The translations under genes and the position numbers were made by a program. The notes under the pieces are model-generated. The model made no database searches, was not told the origin of the DNA, and saw only the letters and a program-made list of their open reading frames with translations. A DNA stretch of 64,000 nt, taken from positions 1,662,001 to 1,726,000 of the forward strand of contig NZ_OY780933.1 in the NCBI RefSeq assembly GCF_963676065.1, in the 5' to 3' direction. Shown piece after piece: positions 16,863 to 24,914 of this stretch. Positions within the stretch are counted from its first letter, which is position 1. The number at the start of each line of letters is the position of its first letter. The stretch comes from Maridesulfovibrio sp. (GTDB taxonomy: Bacteria; Desulfobacterota; Desulfovibrionia; Desulfovibrionales; Desulfovibrionaceae).

Positions 16863-18521
16863 TTAATAGTGAAGGATGTCTTCCGATAAAATAAAGTCAG
16901 TCCATTTTCCGTTGTAGCGGTTTATTTTTTCCAGCAGGAACATGGACCGGTTGAACATTTCCTTGGCAAAAGCGTAGTTGAATTCAAAACGGGTGGACGT
17001 ATAGAAGGAGCGAGCAAGGGCAAGGGCAAGCCGGGCCTGCCATGTCTCATCATTATATTCCTGAGCGAATTCCTCGGCAAAGCTGTGCATGCGGGAAATT
17101 ACAGCATTGATTTTGTTTCTGATGGGACGTTCGAAAACCGGCATGCGAAAGCCGGAGACAAGGAAAACGGAAAGATCCTGAATGTAGTCGAAATCGCGAG
17201 AACGGTGGAGGTCGATGAACCTGACCCTTTCATCGTCGTTGCTGTAGACGACATTGTTGCAATTGAAATCGCCGTGAATAAATACTGTGAACGGTGCCGG
17301 AAGCGTCTTTTCAATGGCAGCGCATTCGGTAAGCAGTTCCTCGGAAGAAATAATCTCCGCGGTTCCAAGCTGCCGGGCATTACGGTTAAATTCCGGATGA
17401 ACCTGTAATACGCCGTTCTGCCGGGATTTTAACTGATCCATGAAGGTGGTCTGAACAGGCTGATCCTTTTTGGTACTGGTCCAGACATGGCGCAGAGTGT
17501 TTTCCAGAGTGAACAGAGCGTTTTCAAGGTCTGCGTCATCGGAGGTGAGAATCATTGTATCCAGTGTGCATCCGGGCAGGAATTCCACCAGCATGGAGCC
17601 CTTATTCTCTTCCTTGGTTTCATGAAAACCGAAAATTTCCGGGACCATACCCGGAAAGCGTTCCGCCCATTGCTCAAGGCTGCTCTTTTCCAAACGGATT
17701 TTATCGAGGTTGCCTTCCTTATAAATACTTCCTTGTGCTACGGGCGGAGTGTTAGCGTTCTCATCGCCTTTGGCTTGTATCCTGCCTATACGGCAGCCGG
17801 ACCGGGAGCCCCATATGCCCTGAAAATCGATATCCGAAAAGGAACCGTCATACCCCGAAACGCTCAAGGTCTGCTGCAACGACTCAAACTGTTCGATTTT
17901 GATGCGTTCGCCGAGGATGGAAAAGATGATCGCTTCTCCGATGTTAAGCAGGGAATCTCCTATCCTTTCCAGATAGCGGAATATGAACAGACAGGTGACA
18001 AGATCGGGAATGTTTTTACCGCTTCCCATTTCCGCCATGATGCGGTTGAAATTGTCTTTGTATAAAGAATCCAGCCGGTATTCAGATTTGCAGATTTCAA
18101 GGGCGAGAGGCATGTCTTCGGAGCTGAATCCATCTGCGATCTTGGCGACTGTTTCTTCTATAATATCAAAGGCTTCTGATGATTCGTAACGGTTAACATA
18201 GCCCTTGTCATCCAAGTATGCCATCTGATTGATAATATTAACGCAGTGATCACCGATGCGTTCAAGATTAACCGATGAAACTTGAATCGCCCTGATTTTA
18301 TTCAACAGCTTTGTGTCGAGATCGATCGAACTGTTGATGCGCGAATAAGACTTGTTTTCAATAACAGTTTTGAGGTTGTCAATGTAGTCATCGCGCGAGG
18401 TGATTCTGCGGAACAGGGACCGGGAGGGATAATTAACGAATTCCCGGGTAGCCTTAAGTTGATTTAATACCTCAATTATGAGGAATTTAAAATTTTCGTC
18501 CAAGCCTTCAAAAGTGAGCAT
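16863..18521 (-). CDS. PhoU-domain / aminoglycoside-phosphotransferase-like fusion protein
   Basis: A 552-residue two-part protein. Residues 1-215 are PhoU-like helices with two copies of the metal-binding signature ExxxDxxxN (Glu87-Asp91-Asn95 and Glu185-Asp189-Asn193). After a linker, residues about 265-545 form an APH/choline-kinase-like domain with catalytic HGDFNCNN (His416, Asp418, Asn423) and the metal aspartate in FIDLHRS (Asp437). A PhoU-kinase fusion is unusual; it may couple phosphate or metal sensing to phosphorylation of a small molecule or protein. It begins 3 bp after the upstream amphi-Trp gene stops, with no obvious own ribosome-binding site. Confidence 0.85.
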   Translation of the reverse strand: MLTFEGLDENFKFLIIEVLNQLKATREFVNYPSRSLFRRITSRDDYIDNLKTVIENKSYSRINSSIDLDTKLLNKIRAIQVSSVNLERIGDHCVNIINQMAYLDDKGYVNRYESSEAFDIIEETVAKIADGFSSEDMPLALEICKSEYRLDSLYKDNFNRIMAEMGSGKNIPDLVTCLFIFRYLERIGDSLLNIGEAIIFSILGERIKIEQFESLQQTLSVSGYDGSFSDIDFQGIWGSRSGCRIGRIQAKGDENANTPPVAQGSIYKEGNLDKIRLEKSSLEQWAERFPGMVPEIFGFHETKEENKGSMLVEFLPGCTLDTMILTSDDADLENALFTLENTLRHVWTSTKKDQPVQTTFMDQLKSRQNGVLQVHPEFNRNARQLGTAEIISSEELLTECAAIEKTLPAPFTVFIHGDFNCNNVVYSNDDERVRFIDLHRSRDFDYIQDLSVFLVSGFRMPVFERPIRNKINAVISRMHSFAEEFAQEYNDETWQARLALALARSFYTSTRFEFNYAFAKEMFNRSMFLLEKINRYNGKWTDFILSEDILHY

Positions 18522-18524
18522 AAT

Positions 18525-18797
18525 TTATGTGTCGATGTTCAGGGTTTTGTTGATTGGGTTTGTTTCATCGGCAGAGTCTTTCCACGCAATTTTGATATTG
18601 ATCTTACTAGCTCCGGATTTCATCTTCGCTTTCACAGTAAAGTTGAGCATCCCTTCCGGGGTGAGTTCAATTTCGTCGCCATTGGTGGAAAGTTTAATTG
18701 TGCCGGACTCAAACCCGTCAACGAGGGATTGCAGAAAAGCGCGGATGCTTTCCGAGTCCTGAAGTGATTCAAATACAAATTTTTTTTCGCCAGCCAT
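18525..18797 (-). CDS. Amphi-Trp domain protein (GAK system), short form
   Basis: A 90-residue protein that is essentially one amphi-Trp domain: MAGEKKFVFESLQDSESIR opens it, a helix IRAFLQSLVDGFESG follows, then strands ending SKINIKIAWKDSAD with the defining Trp after an alternating hydrophobic pattern. It is paralogous to the protein at 13265-13639 but lacks its acidic tail. It sits between the PHP-like gene (93 bp upstream) and the PhoU-kinase gene (3 bp downstream), so is co-translated with the latter. Function unknown. Confidence 0.82.
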   Translation of the reverse strand: MAGEKKFVFESLQDSESIRAFLQSLVDGFESGTIKLSTNGDEIELTPEGMLNFTVKAKMKSGASKINIKIAWKDSADETNPINKTLNIDT

Positions 18798-18890
18798 CAG
18801 GGGTCTCCATAAATGTTTTGCTGCTTACTAGCATTGGAGGTGACGGGAATGATTGCAGCAATGTAAAGATTCGATGACGAAGAAATACTT

Positions 18891-20030
18891 TTAGCCGGCC
18901 ATACGGGCTTTGTATTCTTCTATTACCGAAGAGCGGTTGATGCCGGAGATGATCAGTTTTTTTCTGATATTCAGGTCATCCCATGCCGGCTGCAGGCCAA
19001 TCTCGCGGGCTGCTTTGGTCGGGTCCTGAGTCTCAACGGGTTTGGTTTTCTCACTCATATGGCAGTCGTCGCCCATAAAAATGAGCAGCTCTTTGTTTCC
19101 GGCAGGGCGTTTGATGTTCTGTTCATTGACCACGGAAATAAGGAACTCGGTATAACGCTGGGATTGCGGGTTCCATGCTTCAATGCCGTCTACGTCGTAC
19201 TTGGCCAGCAGAATGGGCCAGAATTCTTCCGGGTGAGGGATAACAACGCAACCGCCCAAAGAGCGTGCTTCCTCAATCACTTCGGTTGCCCGGTAGAAAA
19301 ATTTGAGTGAGAAGTCAGTTTTGACCTGTTTTTTTATAGCCTTGAGATAGGCCTGAAGACGGTTGATCAGAGTGTCTCCGTATTTGGGCCGCAGGGCATC
19401 AAAATAATTTTTGAGCAGTTTATTTTTTATGGAATCCTTGGGAACGCTGGACCATTCTTCGTCGAGCATTGTCTGGATTTTCGTTACATAGACCCGGACC
19501 ATTTCAACCAGATCTTCATCTGCACCGGTGGCTTTTGCCGCTTTTTCTATGCGGTCTTCCATGGGCTTGGTAATGGTGTCCATGTATTCGAAAAGCTGGG
19601 AAGAACGGTATTTGAAAGTGTGTGCCAGCATGGATTTAAGCACATGGGCTTCTTTCACCTTTTCGTTCTCAAAGTGGAGCAGGAGCTGCACTTTCTGGTT
19701 GAATCCGCTGGCGTAGCAGTCAACTTCCACTCCGGTGTAATCCCCATAGCTCATAAGCACGTTGTGCTGGGTAGGGATCATCAGTTTATCCTGTACATTG
19801 GGAAACATCTTTTCCACGCGCCGGGAAATATGTTTGAAGGGAACGAATTCCGGGTGCCAGTGTACAGCCAGCAGTTTTTCCTGCCGGGGGTATATCTTAG
19901 AAGGAGTCTCCACCTGTTCAATCTGCCAGTCAGCAAGGTCCGTGGAGATTACTTCATGGAATAGCGCCCGATCGTCATCCGTTATTTCAGGTGATACTTT
20001 TACTGCCGCTGGGCAGGTTGCTGCTTTCAT
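18891..20030 (-). CDS. PHP-like putative metallo-phosphoesterase in GAK cluster
   Basis: A 379-residue protein whose ends look like a PHP (polymerase and histidinol phosphatase) domain: HWHPEFVPFKHI (about residues 56-67) as a HxH-type metal motif, VIPHPEEFWP (about 268-278), GIEAWNPQSQRYTE and a late GDDCHMSEKTKP (about 324-335). The middle (about 150-240) is a long charged helical insertion. This suggests a di/tri-metal phosphoesterase, but HxH is present as HWH followed by PE rather than the usual pattern, so the family call is moderate. It lies 48 bp after the XXXCH gene and is part of the same unit. Confidence 0.7.
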   Translation of the reverse strand: MKAATCPAAVKVSPEITDDDRALFHEVISTDLADWQIEQVETPSKIYPRQEKLLAVHWHPEFVPFKHISRRVEKMFPNVQDKLMIPTQHNVLMSYGDYTGVEVDCYASGFNQKVQLLLHFENEKVKEAHVLKSMLAHTFKYRSSQLFEYMDTITKPMEDRIEKAAKATGADEDLVEMVRVYVTKIQTMLDEEWSSVPKDSIKNKLLKNYFDALRPKYGDTLINRLQAYLKAIKKQVKTDFSLKFFYRATEVIEEARSLGGCVVIPHPEEFWPILLAKYDVDGIEAWNPQSQRYTEFLISVVNEQNIKRPAGNKELLIFMGDDCHMSEKTKPVETQDPTKAAREIGLQPAWDDLNIRKKLIISGINRSSVIEEYKARMAG

Positions 20031-20078
20031 TTTATTTTCAGTCCTGTTTTTTAGAGAGGTTTGAATTAAATTTTCATC

Positions 20079-20633
20079 TCAATCGTATTTGGCGTGGCAC
20101 TGGGTTTTTATGTGGTTCAGCTCATCGCAGGCGGCGTGGGCTTTTTCCACATCTCCTTCGTCAAACGCCTTTTGAAATGCATCGCAACCTGCAATGTATT
20201 CATCATAGAATTCGTCACCGTATCCCTGATCGGTATAGGTAACCATCAGGTGAGAATCATCTATGAATTCCTGCACTGCTTCTTTCGGAGGCAGGTTTCC
20301 GGTATGAAGTGCTTTAAAAATAATTTTGAAGGATTTTTTCATCCTTTTTTTAAGATGGGTATATTTTAATCCCGGTGTTTCTGCAGGTTCATCTACTTCG
20401 GTTTCGCTTAAGTGGGTAGCCGGAATCTCTTTAGACGGTTTGGCTTTGATTTTGATCACGGTCTGTCCGTTTTCATTGCGGATGCCCATTTTCAGTTTTT
20501 CAAAACCTTCAATGGAGGCTAGGTACGCGTTTTCATCCGTGGCTCCGTTCTCAATCGCTGATGCCATCTTGCGGAGAAAATCAGGTAATTCTTCAGCGCT
20601 CATCATCCTTTCTATTTTGTTATGTTTGGCCAT
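20079..20633 (-). CDS. GAK-system XXXCH protein
   Basis: A 184-residue protein with two parts. Residues about 12-70 resemble the amphi-Trp fold (EELPDFLRKMASAIENG helix, then strands up to TVIKIKAKP) but without the terminal Trp. Residues about 90-184 match the XXXCH domain, a helical module ending in a short motif with Cys-His close to the C-terminus (KTQCHAKYD). It is the first gene of the cluster on the minus strand. Upstream, 155 bp separate it from the HD-hydrolase gene, and an AT-rich TATACT-like -10 candidate is at 20693-20698. Function unknown. Confidence 0.78.
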   Translation of the reverse strand: MAKHNKIERMMSAEELPDFLRKMASAIENGATDENAYLASIEGFEKLKMGIRNENGQTVIKIKAKPSKEIPATHLSETEVDEPAETPGLKYTHLKKRMKKSFKIIFKALHTGNLPPKEAVQEFIDDSHLMVTYTDQGYGDEFYDEYIAGCDAFQKAFDEGDVEKAHAACDELNHIKTQCHAKYD

Positions 20634-20787
20634 GTCTTTACTCCGGCTGATTCTTTTTGTTTTTAAAACCTGTTTAGCTTGTGTATCCCCTCAGTATATA
20701 TGACTGGCATAGCACAGAAGTTTCGAAATTGTTACGGTTCTGTGAATAGAGGGGGCGGTTATAAGCATATGCCGCTAATGAAGATTA

Positions 20788-21321
20788 TTACTCCGCAATA
20801 GCCAGCTCTTCAAGGTTTTTACCGGTCTCCTGTTCTATGGCGGACTTGATGCGCAGCGCGGTTTCTTTGCGCTTTTTCAGGTATTTCGTTCTCCGGGCAT
20901 CATCAGCGCAGGCTTTTAGCTTGTGGTCATACATATATATAACGGTGACCATCTGATCTTCTTTGACGAGTTTATCCGCGATAAATACGATTTCCTTTTC
21001 CGTAACCGGGAGTTCTCCAGAGTAATCGAGATTGTTATGGGCGGCGACAATCTCTGCAACTTCATCATATCCGTGTTCACGTAGAATAGCTGCTCCGGCG
21101 GCGGCATGGTCCGACTCACCCTTGGCGATATCATGTAGCAGGGCGGCAGCGTTGATAAGGGCCAGATTAGGGCCTCTGTCGCGCAGCCATTTTAAATCAC
21201 GTCCTATCCTCCGGGCTACGTCCCGTACGATTCTGGAGTGGATTACGGTCTTTTCAGGGGTGCCTGTAGATGCGAGAAGCTCTTCGCATTGTTCCGGTGT
21301 TGGGATTTGGGGCCGTGTCAT
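20788..21321 (-). CDS. HD-domain phosphohydrolase
   Basis: A 177-residue HD-superfamily protein with metal ligands His28 (TVIHSRIV), the paired HD in ALLHDIAKGE, a further His in AAHNNLD and Asp in FIADKLVKED. Such proteins hydrolyse phosphate mono- or diesters of nucleotides; the substrate here is unknown. It starts 12 bp after the upstream LysR gene ends, so both are probably one transcript. The GAK cluster begins 155 bp further on, on the same strand; whether it is connected is open. Confidence 0.82.
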   Translation of the reverse strand: MTRPQIPTPEQCEELLASTGTPEKTVIHSRIVRDVARRIGRDLKWLRDRGPNLALINAAALLHDIAKGESDHAAAGAAILREHGYDEVAEIVAAHNNLDYSGELPVTEKEIVFIADKLVKEDQMVTVIYMYDHKLKACADDARRTKYLKKRKETALRIKSAIEQETGKNLEELAIAE

Positions 21322-21333
21322 ATATTCAGTTCC

Positions 21334-22251
21334 TCATGATGGTTCTAATTCTGTTTCGGGCAGAATTTTTCTTAATTCTCTCTTATAAAAATCAATAAAG
21401 TTCTGCACTAGCGGTGTCATATGCTCAGGATGCCAGGTCATGAGTACCTCCAGAGGCGAATAATCGCAATCTACAGGCCTGAGCACTACTCCGTCCGGGG
21501 TGATAGCTCTGGATTCGCAGTCTGTTAAGGTCCAACCTAATCCTGAGGCGATAAAGACAGTTCCCGTGTGCTTACGTTTATATTTCATCCCAAGCTTGAG
21601 TTCCAGCCCCTCCGCTCTAAACTGCTTCTGGATTTTTTTTACCCGCTGCTGGCAATATGCTTCACGGCTGCAGATGTAAGGCAATTCGGCAAGATCCTTG
21701 AGTGTAAGTTTTTCCCTCTCTGCTAGGGGATGATTCGCCGGTATAGCAGCGCATGTTTGGGTGCGGTGCACCGTATAAGTGGAGAGCGACGTCGTATCTG
21801 AGATATTGCCGGTAAGGAAAGCCACATGTCTTCTACCTTCCTGTATTCCTAGAATTTGTTCCTGGCTGGTCTCGTCGTGCAGTACCAACTCCACGTTTGG
21901 GTATTTTTTCATAAAGTCTCCGACGATATCCGGGAAAGGCGAGGATAGTGCCAAGTATACAAAGCTTACATGCAACTTTCCGGCAGTTCCATTTCCCATG
22001 GACTGAAGCGTTGTCTTTGAGCGGTCCATTATAGCCAGCACTTCTTTTGCTTCCTGCAGAAAATACCTTCCTTCATCAGTCAGTTCGACCTTGCGGTTGG
22101 TACGTTTGAAAAGCTGGACTTCAAGCTCCTCTTCAAGATTTTGAATCTGTCTGCTGAGTGGCGGTTGTTGAATATGGAGCCTTTCCGCTGCCTTTCCGAA
22201 ATGAAGTTCTTCGGCAACGGCTTGGAAATAGCGAAGTTGACGTATACGCAT
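21334..22251 (-). CDS. LysR-family transcriptional regulator
   Basis: A 305-residue LTTR with N-terminal winged HTH (LRYFQAVAEELHFGKAAERLHIQQPPLSRQ region) and an effector-binding domain at about 90-295. It is divergent from the exported protein gene at 22349 (97 bp between starts), the classical arrangement for LTTR control of a neighbour, and it is followed on its own strand by the HD hydrolase. Effector unknown. Confidence 0.88.
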   Translation of the reverse strand: MRIRQLRYFQAVAEELHFGKAAERLHIQQPPLSRQIQNLEEELEVQLFKRTNRKVELTDEGRYFLQEAKEVLAIMDRSKTTLQSMGNGTAGKLHVSFVYLALSSPFPDIVGDFMKKYPNVELVLHDETSQEQILGIQEGRRHVAFLTGNISDTTSLSTYTVHRTQTCAAIPANHPLAEREKLTLKDLAELPYICSREAYCQQRVKKIQKQFRAEGLELKLGMKYKRKHTGTVFIASGLGWTLTDCESRAITPDGVVLRPVDCDYSPLEVLMTWHPEHMTPLVQNFIDFYKRELRKILPETELEPS

Positions 22252-22348
22252 AATGATACCTTTTCGGTCTTAATAAGTAATTAAATTGTATTGGATTGAT
22301 ATTATAGACTGTCGTAAATTTAATCAAACACAAATCGGAGGTACCAAA

Positions 22349-22762
22349 ATGTACAAATTATATTGCTCAAGTTTAGTGAAGAGAAGCTTAATGTCAGTCA
22401 TATTAATGATGTCTTTTCTGGTTTTGATGGTAGCCTCAGCTTCTGCCGGAAAGCTGGTTGCTGAGGGTAAGCGGTACCATTACATCGCTCATCAGGAAGA
22501 GGGGATCATTTATGTCGTGTATGCAGATGGCGAGAGCGTTCGTTTTGCGGATGGATTTGGGTATATCAGCGGTTTGGCTGTGTCTCCTGACAATTCCCTC
22601 TATGTCGTCTCAAAGTCGCAGCAGAGGGTGTTTAAGGTTAATTCTGATGGCAAAGTCATAGCAGCGAGGAAAGTCAGTGCTGTTCCGGAGGCTGTTTTTG
22701 TGGACCGGGATGGTCGGGTTAAATTTGTACAGCGTAACGGTGCTGTTACGGGGATTAGATAA
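22349..22762 (+). CDS. Exported small protein with NHL-like beta repeats
   Basis: A 137-residue protein with a signal peptide: basic start (MYKLYCSSLVKRS), hydrophobic core to about residue 30, and an AxA-type site (ASASA before Gly-Lys). The mature part contains repeated strands such as GYISGLAVSPDNSLYVVS and RVFKVNSDGKVI, like single blades of NHL/SMP-30 propellers but too short for a full propeller. ATG 22349 has a perfect GGAGG eight bases upstream, so the longer frame from 22286 is rejected. Probably controlled by the divergent LysR; the ferredoxin-nitroreductase gene follows 74 bp on. Confidence 0.75.
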   Translation: MYKLYCSSLVKRSLMSVILMMSFLVLMVASASAGKLVAEGKRYHYIAHQEEGIIYVVYADGESVRFADGFGYISGLAVSPDNSLYVVSKSQQRVFKVNSDGKVIAARKVSAVPEAVFVDRDGRVKFVQRNGAVTGIR

Positions 22763-22836
22763 ATTTAAAACCGTCATACTGAAATGCTGAGTTATTAGCA
22801 TGTTAATAATTAATTTGGTGTAGTTGAGGAATAAAG

Positions 22837-23646
22837 ATGTCTTTTATTGAACTGGATACCGAGCGCTGTGTCCAATGTGAGTTGTGTGTTAAAGCCTGTC
22901 CTGTCGGTGCGCTCGGATTAGGTGAGTCAGGTCCTGAGGTTGTTTTAGAAGGGGTTTGTAATAAGTGCGGACATTGTGTGGCGGTCTGTCCAAAGGATGC
23001 TCTGAACAATCGTTATGCCAGTCTTATCTCACAGAAGCATATAGACACTTATCCAGTACTGGATGCGGAAACAGCAGAAATATTTTTACGTTCCCGCAGG
23101 TCTATCCGTTATTATAAAAAGCGCGCTGCTTCTAGAGAGCAGTTACTTCAACTTGTAAATATTGCCAGATTCGCACCCACAGCCAGCAATTCGCAAAGCG
23201 TCTCATACTATATAGTCGAGGACCGCTCTGTTTTGGATGAGTTGGCAGAATTGGTTGTAGAATGGATGAAAATGCAGATTGCGACGGGTGAATACCATCA
23301 TAGCTTCCCTGTCCATATAGATGCATGGAAAAATGGAAAGGATACGATTTTTAGAGGTGCTCCGCATCTGGTTGTTGCTGCGGCTCCTAAAGAGCTGAAA
23401 AACAGGCGCGATAATACTGTTTTCAGCTTGGCCTATCTGGAATTGTATGCCGGATCTGTTGGGCTTGGCAGTTGCTGGGCCGGTCTTTTCGAAATGTTTG
23501 CGTCGGCCAATGATGAATATGTTAGCAAGAGGATTGGTATTAAACCGGGGTTGATGCTGACTGGAGCTGTCATGGTTGGTGTGCCGGTGGAGCGGTATTT
23601 AAAGCTCGTAAATAGGGATCCATTGGATGTTACCTGGGTAGACTAA
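22837..23646 (+). CDS. Nitroreductase-family flavoprotein with N-terminal 2x[4Fe-4S] ferredoxin domain
   Basis: A 269-residue fusion like that at 12183-13046. The ferredoxin part has CVQCELCVKACP and CNKCGHCVAVCP; the nitroreductase part starts RRSIRYYKKR and includes FAPTASNSQSVSYY and GLGSCWAGLF. It likely uses ferredoxin clusters and FMN to reduce an unidentified compound. Its context (LysR, exported protein) differs from the other copy, so the two probably respond to different signals. GAGGAA lies upstream of ATG 22837. A bidirectional terminator follows. Confidence 0.88.
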   Translation: MSFIELDTERCVQCELCVKACPVGALGLGESGPEVVLEGVCNKCGHCVAVCPKDALNNRYASLISQKHIDTYPVLDAETAEIFLRSRRSIRYYKKRAASREQLLQLVNIARFAPTASNSQSVSYYIVEDRSVLDELAELVVEWMKMQIATGEYHHSFPVHIDAWKNGKDTIFRGAPHLVVAAAPKELKNRRDNTVFSLAYLELYAGSVGLGSCWAGLFEMFASANDEYVSKRIGIKPGLMLTGAVMVGVPVERYLKLVNRDPLDVTWVD

Positions 23647-23695
23647 TTTATTCGTAGAAGATTCTGGAGCAGAATCGTTTAAATAGCAGGAAAGC

Positions 23696-23733
23696 AAAAA
23701 AGGATTGAATCTTTCGATTCAATCCTTTTTTTT
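23696..23733. terminator. Bidirectional intrinsic terminator (nitroreductase and tRNA operon)
   Basis: An 11-bp perfect stem (23701-23711 with 23716-23726) has a TTTC loop, with A5 on one side and T8 on the other. It can end the plus-strand nitroreductase transcript and the minus-strand tRNA transcript. Confidence 0.88.
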
Positions 23734-23739
23734 GAAAAG

Positions 23740-23817
23740 TGGCGTCCCCAAGGGGATTTGAACCCCTGTCGCCGGCGTGAAAGGCCGGTGTCCTGGGCCA
23801 GGCTAGACGATGGGGAC
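23740..23817 (-). tRNA. tRNA-Glu (UUC), copy 1
   Basis: Minus-strand cloverleaf: acceptor arm GTCCCCA/TGGGGAC, discriminator G and encoded CCA, T-arm AGGGGTTCAAATCCCCT, anticodon stem CCGGC/GCCGG with loop CTTTCAC, anticodon TTC. Last gene of the downstream Gln-Glu-Glu unit. The same 78-nt sequence occurs four times in this region. Confidence 0.96.
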
Positions 23818-23917
23818 GCATCCTAAATATATATGTACCTGCTTCAGTGGCCTGAATCACTTTAAGCGAAGCCGGTATTTGTAGAGACCTGCTTTGGCTG
23901 CAAGTCGTTTCAATCGA

Positions 23918-23995
23918 TGGCGTCCCCAAGGGGATTTGAACCCCTGTCGCCGGCGTGAAAGGCCGGTGTCCTGGGCCAGGCTAGACGATGGGGAC
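23918..23995 (-). tRNA. tRNA-Glu (UUC), copy 2
   Basis: Identical to the tRNA-Glu at 23740-23817, including encoded CCA and anticodon TTC. Second gene of the downstream unit; the 100-bp spacer to copy 1 resembles the equivalent spacer of the upstream unit. Confidence 0.96.
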
Positions 23996-24060
23996 GCATC
24001 TTGTATAAAATACCCGCTTCAGCAGCCTGTTACTTTAATGAAGCGGGTAGAAATTTTTGC

Positions 24061-24135
24061 TGGCTGGGACACAAGGACTCGAACCTTGATTAACGGAACC
24101 AGAACCCGTCGTCCTGCCAATTGAACGATGTCCCA
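24061..24135 (-). tRNA. tRNA-Gln (CUG), copy 1
   Basis: Minus-strand tRNA, acceptor arm TGGGACA/TGTCCCA, discriminator G, encoded CCA, T-arm loop GTTCGAGTC, anticodon stem ACGGG/TCCGT with loop TTCTGGT, anticodon CTG. First gene of the downstream Gln-Glu-Glu unit. Confidence 0.95.
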
Positions 24136-24151
24136 GCAGCGGAGAAAACCT

Positions 24152-24178
24152 TTTATGTATATTTGAGATTACTGTCAA
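24152..24178 (-). promoter_or_regulatory. Promoter of downstream tRNA unit
   Basis: On the minus strand, -35 TTGACA (24173-24178) and -10 CATAAA (24152-24157) with a 15-bp spacer, 16 bp upstream of tRNA-Gln. The same hexamers and spacer occur before the upstream unit. Confidence 0.7.
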
Positions 24179-24510
24179 CAAGAAATTAAATCTTTTTTTA
24201 AATATGTGAAGATGACAGTGTCTTTTGGCAGAAATATGGGCAGCAGGATCTGCAGGAAAGCAATGCGTAGATTTGTTGTTAAGTATATGGTCGCTGTTGT
24301 GCCGGAAACCTAAGAGACATTTCAAGCTCGTTTCGTCCCCGGTATTTATTATAGTGACAGGATTAAGTTGACCATTAACAAAAAAGGCGCGTTGAACTCC
24401 CTAGCCATTATAGGTGGGGGCTTTGAGAGATAATTGCATTTATTTGTGGCGATGTATGCAGATTAAAAAGAGTAAGGTCCTTTCGGGAGGTAATTTTAAG
24501 TTTTAAAAAC
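24179..24510. other. Non-coding interval between duplicated tRNA units
   Basis: About 330 bp without a convincing gene on either strand. It holds the promoter side of the downstream unit and the T-tract side of the upstream unit's terminator; no additional tRNA remnant was recognised. Confidence 0.5.
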
Positions 24511-24541
24511 GAAAAAGCCCGATTCTTGCGAATCGGGCTTT
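24511..24541 (-). terminator. Terminator of upstream tRNA unit
   Basis: An 11-bp perfect stem (24514-24524 with 24531-24541, AAAGCCCGATT arms) followed on the minus strand by a T run, just after the second tRNA-Glu of the upstream unit. Confidence 0.85.
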
Positions 24542-24550
24542 GAAATTTCG

Positions 24551-24628
24551 TGGCGTCCCCAAGGGGATTTGAACCCCTGTCGCCGGCGTGAAAGGCCGGT
24601 GTCCTGGGCCAGGCTAGACGATGGGGAC
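24551..24628 (-). tRNA. tRNA-Glu (UUC), copy 3
   Basis: Identical 78-nt tRNA-Glu with encoded CCA and anticodon TTC. Last gene of the upstream Gln-Glu-Glu unit, directly followed by a terminator. Confidence 0.96.
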
Positions 24629-24725
24629 GCATCTTGAATATGTACCTGCTTCACTTTGGCCTGATTAGCGTGAAGCCGGATTTTAGCGAAACTTGGTCTG
24701 GCAGTTCAAGTTTCTATTTTGTGAG

Positions 24726-24803
24726 TGGCGTCCCCAAGGGGATTTGAACCCCTGTCGCCGGCGTGAAAGGCCGGTGTCCTGGGCCAGGCTAGACGATGGG
24801 GAC
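24726..24803 (-). tRNA. tRNA-Glu (UUC), copy 4
   Basis: Identical tRNA-Glu, middle gene of the upstream unit, 21 bp after tRNA-Gln. The flanking spacer is a diverged version of the one in the downstream unit. Confidence 0.96.
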
Positions 24804-24824
24804 GCATCTCATAAAATTTGTTGT

Positions 24825-24899
24825 TGGCTGGGACACAAGGACTCGAACCTTGATTAACGGAACCAGAACCCGTCGTCCTGCCAATTGAACGATGTCCCA
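24825..24899 (-). tRNA. tRNA-Gln (CUG), copy 2
   Basis: Identical to the tRNA-Gln at 24061-24135, anticodon CTG, CCA encoded. First gene of the upstream unit. Confidence 0.95.
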
Positions 24900-24914
24900 G
24901 CAACGAGAAGAGTG

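Noticed and set aside
23740..24899. Possible CRISPR or integrative-element repeats
   Set aside because: The repeated 78- and 75-nt blocks are complete tRNA genes, and no integrase or att-like remnants were seen nearby.
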